Of a stretch of 23,771 bases of DNA, positions 1-7,375 are shown one piece after another. Made by a program: the position numbers and the translations under genes. The notes beneath the pieces were generated by a model. The model was not told the origin of the DNA and ran no database searches. It saw only the letters and a list, made by a program, of their open reading frames with translations. Every line of letters starts with the position of its first letter. Positions within the stretch are counted from its first letter, which is position 1. Source of the stretch: Lactobacillaceae bacterium UBA5807 (GTDB lineage: Bacteria > Bacillota > Bacilli > Lactobacillales > Lactobacillaceae); NCBI GenBank assembly GCA_002418005.1, contig DIDF01000030.1:10535-34305 (forward strand), in the 5' to 3' direction.

Positions 1-345
1 CCGGCAATTCCAAGAGTAGTGTACTCGCTTCCCCGAATTGCTCAAGTTGGCATAAAAATAGATGATGCAAAAAATGACGTTAGATTTTCAACGGTCGTAA
101 TTCCATTTGGTAAAGCTAAGGAATTTGAAACCAAACGTGATTTAGATGCTGAAGCCACATTTGTATTGAACCAGGAAAAACAGATTGTCGGAGCCGCGGT
201 ATATGGCGATTCTGCAGCTGAGCTGATTAATTTTCTGACTTTAATAGTTAACCAAAAAATGACGCCAAAAGATATTAAGAACTTAATCTTTGCCTTTCCA
301 ACAGTATCTCACTCGATCACTTCATCTTTAAGTGATTTAGCCTGA
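1..345 (+). CDS. FAD/NAD(P)-dependent disulfide oxidoreductase, C-terminal part (5' end outside window)
   Basis: The reading frame is open from the first base (PAIPRVVYSLPRIAQVGI...) and ends at TGA 343-345, so only about 114 C-terminal residues are present. The opening stretch matches the start of the dimerisation domain of the glutathione reductase/dihydrolipoamide dehydrogenase/mercuric reductase family (usual form TPxVVFTxPExAxVG). The later GDSAAELINFLTLIV and FAFPTVSHSI match its central helix and C-terminal active-site loop. In classical disulfide reductases this loop reads HPTxxE, where the His is the acid-base catalyst; here the His position is Phe (AFPTVSHS). The FAD and NAD(P) domains and the CxxxxC motif would be upstream, so the substrate cannot be named. 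A bidirectional terminator follows. Confidence 0.8.
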   Translation, partial: PAIPRVVYSLPRIAQVGIKIDDAKNDVRFSTVVIPFGKAKEFETKRDLDAEATFVLNQEKQIVGAAVYGDSAAELINFLTLIVNQKMTPKDIKNLIFAFPTVSHSITSSLSDLA

Positions 346-376
346 ACATTTCATTTCAGAAGAAAAATTGAATATG

Positions 377-420
377 CAAAAAAGTCGTCAATCCAAAATT
401 TTGAATTAACGACTTTTTAT
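377..420. terminator. Bidirectional hairpin terminator
   Basis: An A-rich arm ending AAAAAGTCGT (about 379-388) pairs with ACGACTTTTT (409-418), with T-runs on both strands. It separates the convergent oxidoreductase and MMPL genes. Confidence 0.75.
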
Positions 421-437
421 TTTCTAGTTTTTAAAAA

Positions 438-3356
438 TTATTCTTTATTTTTCGAAACACTATTTTGATACATTTTGTCCGTTACATATGGATAAGTCCA
501 CTTAACCATTAAAGGCATCACAATTGGCAGAGCAAACACTAAAATAATTAGGCCAACAATAACGGCAGTAGCAACTTGAATCAATGTCAAAACATCAGAC
601 GGAATTAATGCCGCAAATGTACCACCCAAAATAATGGCCGCAGATACAACAACAGTCCCGATATGAGTTGCCGCATCAACAATTCTTCTTCGTTGATCCG
701 GAATTTCTTTAACTGAATTTCGATACCTCATCATAAGAAAAATACTGTAATCTACGCCAAGGGCGATTAACATTATGAAACTAAAGAATGGCGTGTTCCA
801 AGTTAACATGTGTTGGCCTATCAAGACAGTTGAAATCAACCTGGTAATCTGCAGTGAACCAAAGTAAGTAACAATTAATGTGCCGATAATGGTTAAAGCT
901 TGAATAATTGAACGAGTGACCACCATCAAAGCTAAACCAATTCCTAAAAGCATAATAACCACTGTTCTAAAGAAGTCACCATTAGCAAGATTCTCCAGAT
1001 CAGAAATTCTTGAACTTTGACCACCAATTGCGACTTTGGCATTACTCAAAGAAGTATCCTTAACTTTTGCCTGTAAATCTCGCGAGATCATTCTAATTTG
1101 ATTGGCAGCCTTTGTAGTACTTGGATCAGATTTTAGAATTACCGTAATTGAAGCAATCTTATGATCACCTGAAAGATAAGCATTCATGGCTGGTTGGAAA
1201 GTCGAACTGGAAATAACGGCTTGAGGAATATAAAAAGTATTGCCAAGATAAGAATTCTGCATTTGAAGTAAATAATTCTTTACTTTTCCGTTGCCGGCAT
1301 AAATTTTGCTCATCCCTTTATTAGCGGAATTTAATCCGGCCTGAAGCTTTTTGGATTGAGCTTGAAGGGCAACAACTTGAGACTGAACCTGAGCAACTCC
1401 GCTGCTGACTTGAGAACTGCCACTTGCTAAGCTGGCTGCGCCAGAATTAAGTGAACTGCCATTAGCCGCCAACTGACTGGCACCACTTTGCAAGGAGCTG
1501 ATCCCGCTAGTAAGTGGATATGATTGACTGCCCATTTGGGACAATCCCGAAGACAAGCTTGTTGATCCAGCAGCCAATCCAGCAACTGGTTGAGCTAAGG
1601 TCGGGATTCGCTGAGTTTGCGTCTGTAATTGACGAATGCCTTGCGTTAATTGATTACTACCTGCGGCCAAGCGAGAAACATTGGTCGACAATCCAGCAGT
1701 TCCAGCGCTTAGACGTGAAGCTCCGCCAGAAAGTTGACTAACGCCAGCGGTATAACGGGCAATTCCACTTTGAAGTTGATTCGCTCCACTTGAAACTTGT
1801 TGAGCGCCAGCAGACAGTTTTTGAACCTGAGCAACTTGTTGGGCTGAATTGCTAGCTGCTAACTGCTGATTAGCAGAAGCTAAACCGGTTTGAATCTTCT
1901 TGATTCCTTGATTTGACTGATTTAGTCCAGATGTTAACTGCTGAAGTTGATAATTTAAATAAAGTTTTTTCTCTTTTGAACCTGATGGCTGAGTAACTGA
2001 GGAAACTGATTTTACTCCAGGCTCTTTTTTAAGGTAACTAGTTAAATCGTCAATATCCGAAAGTGAATGTTGAGAATCCAACGGTTTATTCGATTCTATA
2101 TAAATGGTTGTTGGTCCCGACATCCCTGCTGGAAAATGTTCTTGAATTACATTATATCCAGCCTTAGAAGGGACTGAACTTGGTAATTCGACAGAATCAT
2201 TAAAGTTTAACTTTTGGCCCCCAAGAAACAACAAGGGTAAAGCAGCCAGAATTAAAATTGCCACCATGATAATACTATGCTTCATGGCGTTTTTAGATAA
2301 GAATCCCCAAATCTTACTGGTATCGTGAGCGGCCAAATTTCGGCTGGGCCAAAAAAGTGAGCCTCCAAGTGTCGACATAAAAAACGGATTTAAGGTTAGT
2401 AAGACCAAAAGCAACACAGCTACCCCGACGGCAACGCCAAATCCAGACCGATAAAAATTGAATTTGGCAAGAGCTAAGGCAGTAAATCCAATTAAGACAG
2501 AAGATCCACTATATAAAATTGTCCGCCCAGCATCTTTTCGGGCAATTTTTGTCGCTTCTCTTTTTTCAACGTTCTTTTGAATTTCTTCTTTAAAACGGTT
2601 ATAAAGCAAAATATTATAATCAGTTCCAATCCCAAACAAGACCACGACCATAAAAACCTGGGTGAAGTTTGAAATTGGGAAATTATACATTTTAGCTAAA
2701 TTCATAACAATGTTTAAAGAAAGCAGATAAGAGATTCCCACCGTTGCCAAAGAAATGAATGGAATTAATAACGACCTGAAAACAGCAATTAAAACAAAGA
2801 AAATAAAAATTGCGGCAATAATTTCAGTCTTTTTTAAACCTTCCTGGGTTTGGGTGGCAAAGTCGTCCGTTAAAACGTCGGGACCGGTCACATAAGTTCT
2901 TAAACCATTAATTTTAATCTGCTGGCTGATAACTTTGGCTTGATGTTGAACTTTATTCTTGGCAGATACCTCAATCATCAACAGCTGAGTCGTCTTATCT
3001 TTTGAAACCAATTGTTTCTTTGCGGCAGAATTATCGCTTGGTGCAGTTACTTTGGTGACTTTAACCTTTTGATCATTTTTTAAATCTGCCGCAATATTCT
3101 TGATTTGACTAGATTGCTGCGAGCTAATTTCACCATTTTTATTATTAAATACTGCAATAATGGAACGCACATTTTTTCCGTCATTAGCTTTCTTTTGAAT
3201 CTGATCCGCCACTGAACTCTGCATTGAAGACGGAATCGAAATTTGGCCTTTTTCCCGGACAATTTGTGATGTATTTGGGAACGTAAACAGTGCTATCAAA
3301 ATCAGGCCAATCCAGATAATCAACGGCGCAATGTGCCGATTCTGAAACCTTTTCAT
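438..3356 (-). CDS. MMPL/RND-family membrane transporter with long extracellular coiled-coil insert
   Basis: A 972-residue protein of the MMPL (PF03176) superfamily. It has two RND-like halves: TM1 at about residues 11-27 and a first TM bundle at about 178-345 with the conserved GTDY (244-247). The second bundle, at about 805-960, has the equivalent GVDY (867-870). The second extracellular loop, about residues 465-695, is an extended Ser/Ala/Gly/Gln-rich array of heptad-like repeats (QLxSGxxxLxxG type), like the YhgE/Pip family. MMPL proteins use proton motive force to export lipids or hydrophobic compounds; the substrate here is unknown. I chose ATG 3356 because AGGAGG lies 8 nt upstream; an upstream in-frame TTG at 3377 has no such site. 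It is divergent from a TetR-family gene, which probably represses it. Confidence 0.88.
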   Translation of the reverse strand: MKRFQNRHIAPLIIWIGLILIALFTFPNTSQIVREKGQISIPSSMQSSVADQIQKKANDGKNVRSIIAVFNNKNGEISSQQSSQIKNIAADLKNDQKVKVTKVTAPSDNSAAKKQLVSKDKTTQLLMIEVSAKNKVQHQAKVISQQIKINGLRTYVTGPDVLTDDFATQTQEGLKKTEIIAAIFIFFVLIAVFRSLLIPFISLATVGISYLLSLNIVMNLAKMYNFPISNFTQVFMVVVLFGIGTDYNILLYNRFKEEIQKNVEKREATKIARKDAGRTILYSGSSVLIGFTALALAKFNFYRSGFGVAVGVAVLLLVLLTLNPFFMSTLGGSLFWPSRNLAAHDTSKIWGFLSKNAMKHSIIMVAILILAALPLLFLGGQKLNFNDSVELPSSVPSKAGYNVIQEHFPAGMSGPTTIYIESNKPLDSQHSLSDIDDLTSYLKKEPGVKSVSSVTQPSGSKEKKLYLNYQLQQLTSGLNQSNQGIKKIQTGLASANQQLAASNSAQQVAQVQKLSAGAQQVSSGANQLQSGIARYTAGVSQLSGGASRLSAGTAGLSTNVSRLAAGSNQLTQGIRQLQTQTQRIPTLAQPVAGLAAGSTSLSSGLSQMGSQSYPLTSGISSLQSGASQLAANGSSLNSGAASLASGSSQVSSGVAQVQSQVVALQAQSKKLQAGLNSANKGMSKIYAGNGKVKNYLLQMQNSYLGNTFYIPQAVISSSTFQPAMNAYLSGDHKIASITVILKSDPSTTKAANQIRMISRDLQAKVKDTSLSNAKVAIGGQSSRISDLENLANGDFFRTVVIMLLGIGLALMVVTRSIIQALTIIGTLIVTYFGSLQITRLISTVLIGQHMLTWNTPFFSFIMLIALGVDYSIFLMMRYRNSVKEIPDQRRRIVDAATHIGTVVVSAAIILGGTFAALIPSDVLTLIQVATAVIVGLIILVFALPIVMPLMVKWTYPYVTDKMYQNSVSKNKE

Positions 3357-3410
3357 ATATACCCCTCCTAAAACCAAGAATTTTCTTTCCCTCTGGGCAA
3401 GTGTTTATAT

Positions 3411-3426
3411 TTAGACACTTGTCTAA
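3411..3426. promoter_or_regulatory. Candidate TetR-family operator between mmpL and tetR
   Basis: TTAGACA-CT-TGTCTAA is a perfect 16-bp inverted repeat. It is nested in a wider partial symmetry (CAAGTGT 3398-3404 with ACACTTG 3415-3421). A further TTAGACA half-site lies at 3476-3482. The site sits 55 bp upstream of the mmpL start, a typical place for a divergent TetR repressor to act. Binding is inferred. Confidence 0.6.
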
Positions 3427-3535
3427 TACTCTTAAAAATGATAATGTTAACAGCGAAAAGATTCAAGTTACAGTTTTAGACAATAGTCAGTTTTTTGACA
3501 ATATTATAATTATGTCTATTTTTAGGAGCTGCATT

Positions 3536-4129
3536 ATGAAATATGATTTAGGAAAAAAGCCTACAAAAGGAGCCCAGCGAACACTAAATGCGTTTTCTGA
3601 GACGATGTTAAAATTAATTTCGCAAAAACGCTTGGAAGATATAAGTGTGAGCGAAATTTGTGAAGTTAGCACTTTTCCAAGAGCCACTTTTTACAATTAT
3701 TTTGATGATAAATATGATTTACTGAATTATTGTTGGCATATTATTGCCGAAGAGATCCAAATTAACGAAGAAACAAAAATCACTTCTCACGGAATCCTTA
3801 AAGTCTATTTCGATCGAATTTATGATATTTTCATGGAAAACAAATCATTATTAGATAAAGTACTGGTCAATAATAATAGTTCAAGTGCTATGATTAACAG
3901 CTTCATTAACTACTTTAAAGAAATTATTCATCATGTTCTTTATAATTCAATGGATCAATTTGAAACTACTTTACCTTTGGAGCTGCTCGCTGATCATATT
4001 GTGGCTACTCTTTTGTTGATTTTGGAATGGATATTTCTAGAACAGCATGACACCACAAAACAACAAGCTCATCAATATATTGATGTTTTGCTCGGATCGG
4101 ATTTACCAAAATTTAAAGCCCGGTCGTAA
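3536..4129 (+). CDS. TetR/AcrR-family transcriptional regulator
   Basis: A 197-residue protein with an N-terminal TetR DNA-binding domain. Residues about 12-60 form helix 1 (RTLNAFSETMLKLIS) and the helix-turn-helix ISVSEICEVSTFPRATFYNYFDDKYDLL, with the family hallmark FYxYFxxKxxL. The C-terminal half is an all-helical ligand and dimerisation region without a recognisable ligand class. ATG 3536 was chosen because AGGAG (3524-3528) lies 7 nt upstream and homology starts just after it; the frame is open further 5' but that stretch overlaps the operator region. Divergence from the MMPL gene and the intervening palindrome make it the likely local and self repressor. Its 3' side converges on a hairpin repeat. 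Confidence 0.9.
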   Translation: MKYDLGKKPTKGAQRTLNAFSETMLKLISQKRLEDISVSEICEVSTFPRATFYNYFDDKYDLLNYCWHIIAEEIQINEETKITSHGILKVYFDRIYDIFMENKSLLDKVLVNNNSSSAMINSFINYFKEIIHHVLYNSMDQFETTLPLELLADHIVATLLLILEWIFLEQHDTTKQQAHQYIDVLLGSDLPKFKARS

Positions 4130-4144
4130 TAAATTTTTACTTTA

Positions 4145-4269
4145 GTTGAAATATGCGATGAAGGCCAGCTTCCTAGGAGCAAACACAAAAAACCACATTA
4201 ACCCAAAAACTGGGTTAATGTGGTTTTCGCAACTTGCTCTACAAAAGCTAAACGGCCTTCATCGCACTC
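4145..4269 (-). repeat. Structured repeat unit, subtype 1, anchored at a stop codon
   Basis: Read on the minus strand, this 125-bp unit begins GAGTGCG, its first G being the last base of the TAG stop of the upstream small membrane protein, and ends GCATATTTCAAC. The outer stem GGCCTTCATCGCA (4254-4266) pairs with TGCGATGAAGGCC (4154-4166). The core is a perfect 17-bp stem (4189-4205 with 4211-4227) followed on the minus strand by a T6 run, so it should act as an intrinsic terminator. The block AAGTTGCGAAAA is shared with the first unit after cfa. It lies between convergent genes. Confidence 0.8.
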
Positions 4270-4472
4270 TATTTTCTATATCTCAAAACATTTCTAGCCT
4301 CTGCTCTTTCTTCGGCAGAGTTATTTAAATCATTCACAAAGTATCTCAATTGAGCGTTGCTCATTTTTCGATAACTCATCATTTCTTGATAAGCCCTTTG
4401 TTCTTGGCTTGGGCCAAACTTGATTAATACCCACATCGAAATACCTATTATCATCAATAATACTAAGCCCAT
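4269..4472 (-). CDS. Small single-pass membrane protein of unknown function
   Basis: A 67-residue protein starting MGLVLLMIIGISMWVLIKFG. It has one N-terminal transmembrane segment (about residues 2-18) followed by a charged, helical cytoplasmic or external tail rich in Glu, Arg and Gln. I chose ATG 4472 because GGGAGGGATC lies directly upstream at normal spacing; an ATG ten codons earlier lacks such a site. An extended -10 lies upstream at 4521-4529. The TAG stop overlaps the first base of the downstream structured repeat. I do not recognise the family. Confidence 0.7.
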   Translation of the reverse strand: MGLVLLMIIGISMWVLIKFGPSQEQRAYQEMMSYRKMSNAQLRYFVNDLNNSAEERAEARNVLRYRK

Positions 4473-4520
4473 TTTGATCCCTCCCAAAGAGCTTTCACTC
4501 ATTACTTAATTCTTAACTCC

Positions 4521-4529
4521 ATTATACCA
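4521..4529 (-). promoter_or_regulatory. Extended -10 promoter of the small membrane protein
   Basis: On the minus strand the sequence reads TGG-TATAAT, a consensus extended -10 (TGn-TATAAT). It is placed to start transcription about 40 nt before the ATG at 4472. No good -35 is visible, as is common for extended -10 promoters. Confidence 0.5.
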
Positions 4530-4548
4530 AGGTATATTTCAAAAGAAA

Positions 4549-4562
4549 TGAAAACGCTTAAA
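4549..4562. promoter_or_regulatory. Candidate cre (CcpA) site
   Basis: TGAAAACGCTTAAA matches the catabolite-responsive element consensus TGWAANCGNTNNCA at 13 of 14 positions; the next-to-last C is A. It lies just upstream of the extended -10 of the minus-strand small membrane protein gene and about 220 bp upstream of the LysE-family gene. CcpA binding is inferred. Confidence 0.35.
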
Positions 4563-4783
4563 TTATAATGAAAATATAGGATATTCTTCACAATATTATA
4601 ATTATCTGAGGAAAATCTTCATTTTTACCTAAAAAAATAATGTTTGAAAAAACCTTTTTGGAATTGAGAAAGAATTATTTTAAAGGAATGATACACTATA
4701 CGAGTTAAAAGAATTTTGAACGGATTTTCAAAATGGACATTTAAAGCTTGAAAAATTAGAAAACTCAAAGTTTAGGAAAGATA

Positions 4784-5404
4784 ATGTTTAACATTTTTAA
4801 GGGATTGCTGTTTGGGTTAGCCTATGTTGCGCCTATCGGCATCCAAAACCTCTATGTAATTAATAATGCTTTGAACCGGCCATTAAAACGGGCAATGATC
4901 ATATCGACAATTGTTATTTTTTTCGATATTTCTTTATCACTTGCCTGCTTTTATGGAATTGGTGGATTATTTTCTGTTTGGCCTTTTTTAAAAACCGCAA
5001 TCTTACTGATTGGTGGTTTGCTTGTTTTGTGGATCGGATTTAAATTAATTAAAAATACGGTGTCTCTTCAACCTAATCAAGATAGTTCCAAAGACCAAGA
5101 TAACTATTTTAAGGCTATCATCGCAGCATTTAGCATCGCTTGGTTGAACCCACAGGCTATCTTAGATGGTACCTTGCTTCTCGGGGCATTTAAGGCCACA
5201 CTATCCCCGTCTGACGGAACTTGGTTTATTTTAGGAGTTATGATTGCATCATTAATCTGGTTTTCTGGCCTAACTTTAGTAATGGAAATTATTAAAGGGA
5301 AAATAAAAGTGAAATGGCTGATTTGGTTAAATCGACTTTGTGGGGCAATTTTAATGCTTTATGGAATTCATCTGATTTGGAGCTTTCTAATAATTGTAAT
5401 TTAG
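4784..5404 (+). CDS. LysE/ArgO-family amino acid exporter
   Basis: A 206-residue, highly hydrophobic protein with about six transmembrane segments. The N-terminal LLFGLAYVAPIGIQNLYVINNAL carries the LysE/ArgO signature (PxGxQN), which in this superfamily marks exporters of lysine, arginine or other amino acids. A mid-protein SIAWLNPQAILDGTLLLGAF matches the second half-repeat motif (WLNPxxxLD). The start has AGGAAAG just upstream. The gene stands alone: about 280 bp of A/T-rich sequence precedes it, with no lysine riboswitch that I can recognise, and a strong terminator follows. The exact substrate is not determined by the sequence. Confidence 0.87.
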   Translation: MFNIFKGLLFGLAYVAPIGIQNLYVINNALNRPLKRAMIISTIVIFFDISLSLACFYGIGGLFSVWPFLKTAILLIGGLLVLWIGFKLIKNTVSLQPNQDSSKDQDNYFKAIIAAFSIAWLNPQAILDGTLLLGAFKATLSPSDGTWFILGVMIASLIWFSGLTLVMEIIKGKIKVKWLIWLNRLCGAILMLYGIHLIWSFLIIVI

Positions 5405-5408
5405 TACA

Positions 5409-5437
5409 AAAAGAGCTGGCTTAAAGCCAGCTCTTTT
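5409..5437. terminator. Bidirectional terminator between lysE-family gene and HPr-like gene
   Basis: A perfect 12-bp stem, AAAAGAGCTGGC paired with GCCAGCTCTTTT, with a 5-nt loop and flanking A and T runs, serves both convergent genes. Confidence 0.9.
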
Positions 5438-5443
5438 AATTAT

Positions 5444-5725
5444 TTACTTTACTGTAATTGAAGAGATAAGTCCTTGAGAACTTAAACAACTTCCAATGCC
5501 GTCAATTGCTTCTTTTTCATCATCACCATTAGTGGTTATTGTGATACGTGAATCCATTGGGATTCCTAAAGACATCACTCCCATAACAGATTTTGCATTA
5601 ACCGTCTTATGGTTATAAGTTAATTCAACGCTAGAATGATATTTTTCAGCTTCACGGATGAATTCGGTCGCCGGCCGGACCCGCAAACCTGCTTCCGCCA
5701 CAATGCGATAATCCTTTGTTTCCAT
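5444..5725 (-). CDS. HPr-like protein lacking the catalytic His15 (Crh-like)
   Basis: A 93-residue protein with the HPr fold signature throughout. HPr of the phosphotransferase system carries GLHARPAT with the phosphorylated His15; here the motif is GLRVRPAT, with Arg at exactly residue 15 (codon CGG), so phosphotransfer from enzyme I should be impossible. The regulatory site KSVMGVMSLGI is intact, with Ser46 at exactly residue 46. This pattern parallels Bacillus Crh, which has Gln15 and a Ser46 phosphorylated by HPr kinase to act as a CcpA corepressor. It stands alone, not with ptsI, so the true ptsH is presumably elsewhere. A cre-like palindrome lies upstream. Function as a Crh analogue is inference. 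Confidence 0.88.
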   Translation of the reverse strand: METKDYRIVAEAGLRVRPATEFIREAEKYHSSVELTYNHKTVNAKSVMGVMSLGIPMDSRITITTNGDDEKEAIDGIGSCLSSQGLISSITVK

Positions 5726-5781
5726 AAAAAATCAACTCCGTCCTCTTAATATTTTGTGTTAATGAACAAGTATGTAATTGT

Positions 5782-5795
5782 ATAAAGCGCTTACA
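5782..5795. promoter_or_regulatory. Candidate cre (CcpA) site upstream of the HPr-like gene
   Basis: ATAAAGCGCTTACA has a symmetric AAGCGCTT core and matches TGWAANCGNTNNCA at 12 of 14 positions, the first two bases differing. It lies about 57 bp before the ATG at 5725, next to a possible minus-strand -10 (TATACA), where CcpA could repress. The match is imperfect. Confidence 0.45.
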
Positions 5796-5914
5796 TAGAT
5801 TTATTATTGAATATAATAACACAAACATAAGTACGGATAAATAATTAAAAAAACTTGTCGGATTCCATTACCAATTCTTTACAAATTGGAACTAAAAACA
5901 ATAAATTTTTTAAC

Positions 5915-5951
5915 TAAAAAAACGAAGAACAAATTTTTGCCCTCCGTTTTA
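5915..5951 (-). terminator. Terminator of the CHAD locus
   Basis: On the minus strand AAAACGGAG pairs with CTTCGTTTT (one G-U) and runs into T7. It lies just after the CHAD stop codon. Confidence 0.6.
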
Positions 5952-5958
5952 CGAATTA

Positions 5959-6854
5959 TTATTTTTCTTTTTTAACCCTGCTACTTAATATTTCATTTTG
6001 AAAATTACTAATGCTCATCAGCAGACTACGCTCCTGGGCATCATCAGTTTGTTTGGCAAAATCGGCGAGCATTTTTTGATTGACGTGGGCAGCGGTTATA
6101 TTGCCACAAATGTCTTGAACGCTTTCAGCAATCTTCTTGCTTTTTTTGGCTCTTTTTGGGTCAAAACCGGCAAAATAAGTGGCTGAGTATCTTAGCGTTT
6201 TAGCCCGCTTTCGAACATGATGAACTCGGGGGTAATCTTTGAAGTTAACTTTTTGAAATTCTTTGATTAGTTTGCGCTGGCGTCTGCTTAATTCTGTGTC
6301 AACATAATCATTCCAGTTTTGAGTTTCATCTAAACTGATCTTGCCAATTTCCTCTTTGGCTTTTTTTAGTTCTTTTTTCATTTCATTTTCAGATTGGTCA
6401 GTAAGCACATTGATCATTTCTCGATGTCTGCGATCATACAAATCTGCAAAAAGTCTTTGGTAATCAGTCTTTAAATCTGGATGATTATAAGCATAGTAAG
6501 CACACTTATCAATTAAAACATCCATTTCTCTAAGTGGTCCTAAGATTAAAGCTGCCTTAGAAAGATTGGTATCAATTGTTTCAAACGAACTAGAAGATTG
6601 GTATCAATTGTTTCAAACGAACTAGCAGGAATTTCTTTTTTTAAAAAATTGAACAAGCCTCGCAATGTTCTTATGGAAACTCTTAAATCATGATCCCGAT
6701 CAGCATTATTTGGATTGTTTAAAAACCGGATTCGTTCAGTTAAGATTTGATCATATTGAGTATTTATTATTTCTTGAATTGACAAGGGATTTACGCCTCT
6801 TTTCGGAAAACTCAAAGATGCCAACTCTAATAATTCTCTATCCAAATTGAGCAT
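5959..6854 (-). pseudogene. CHAD-domain protein gene, frameshifted by a 32-bp tandem duplication
   Basis: Two reading frames together encode one CHAD protein; the family binds inorganic polyphosphate through conserved His and basic residues. The N-terminal part (6854 to 6546) carries HDLRVSIRTLRGLFNFL and the C-terminal part (frame ending at 5959) carries HHVRKRAKTLRYSATYF, the two family hallmarks. Between them the sequence 6562-6593 is repeated perfectly at 6594-6625; 32 bp is not a multiple of three, so the frame shifts and stops at 6546. Removing one copy in silico joins the frames as ...ETIDTNLSKAALILGPLRE..., giving about 287 residues, a normal length. The copies are identical, so the event is recent or the locus is switchable. 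The ATG at 6854 has a poor ribosome site. Confidence 0.85.
6562..6625. repeat. Perfect 32-bp tandem duplication inside the CHAD gene
   Basis: Copies 6562-6593 and 6594-6625 are identical (beginning AAGATTGGTATC, ending CGAACTAG). The flanking bases differ at both ends. Deleting either copy restores the CHAD frame. Confidence 0.95.
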
Positions 6855-6943
6855 ATCAGCTTAAAAAAATTTAGCAAATCAATAGCTTAATAAGGATGTT
6901 AAATGTCCTTTTAACTTTATTTGTGGGTTTTGCCAAGCCAAAG

Positions 6944-6972
6944 AAAAAAGCAACCAGTTAACCGGTTGCTTT
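6944..6972 (-). terminator. Terminator of the 62-residue protein gene
   Basis: On the minus strand AAAAGCAACC pairs with GGTTGCTTTT around a short AT loop and is followed by a T6 run. It lies 16 bp after the stop codon at 6988. Confidence 0.8.
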
Positions 6973-6987
6973 TCGTCGGGTTTTAAA

Positions 6988-7176
6988 CTACCTATCATTT
7001 CTAGCTGGTAAAAATGCTAGTTGGTAGCCTTGTTCTCTTAATTCAGAAATAAGGCTTTGCTCATTTTTGTTACCTGAAGTGGTAACAATGACGCTCTCCT
7101 TGTTTTTGCCAAACTTCAATGAGGTGGCAAAACCGTGAAGGGCTTTGTTTACCCGAATTATTAATGCTTTTTTCAT
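6988..7176 (-). CDS. Hypothetical 62-residue protein
   Basis: A small basic protein beginning MKKALIIRVNKALHGFATS and ending FLPARNDR. It has no predicted membrane segment; the N-terminal half is rich in Lys and Arg, and the C-terminal half looks like a short beta-alpha-beta segment (SVIVTTSGN, SLISELREQGY). ATG 7176 is preferred because AGAGGG lies 9 nt upstream; an ATG three codons earlier would abut that site. It has its own terminator. Codon use looks genuine, but I do not recognise a family. Confidence 0.55.
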   Translation of the reverse strand: MKKALIIRVNKALHGFATSLKFGKNKESVIVTTSGNKNEQSLISELREQGYQLAFLPARNDR

Positions 7177-7375
7177 TGATATCATCCCTCTTCCACATGT
7201 TGGACCAACTATGGCCCATGTAATGAAGGTAGAACTGAGAAAACCAAACTTCTTATTTTGTCGTGGTCCTATCTTTAAAGCGGTAGTATACTCGGATAAT
7301 CACATGAGAACAAGCATTTTGAGTCAAAAAAGTAAATTATTTCATAGAAAAAAATGTATTTTACAAAACCAACAA

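Noticed and set aside
4146..4328. 60-codon plus-strand frame between tetR and the small membrane protein
   Set aside because: It lies across the inverted repeat and antisense to the membrane protein, whose own ribosome site is strong.
4503..4783. Lysine riboswitch ahead of the LysE-family gene
   Set aside because: The 280-bp leader is A/T-rich without the conserved lysine riboswitch core or a terminator/antiterminator pair. Only weak promoter-like sequences and a cre-like site are visible.
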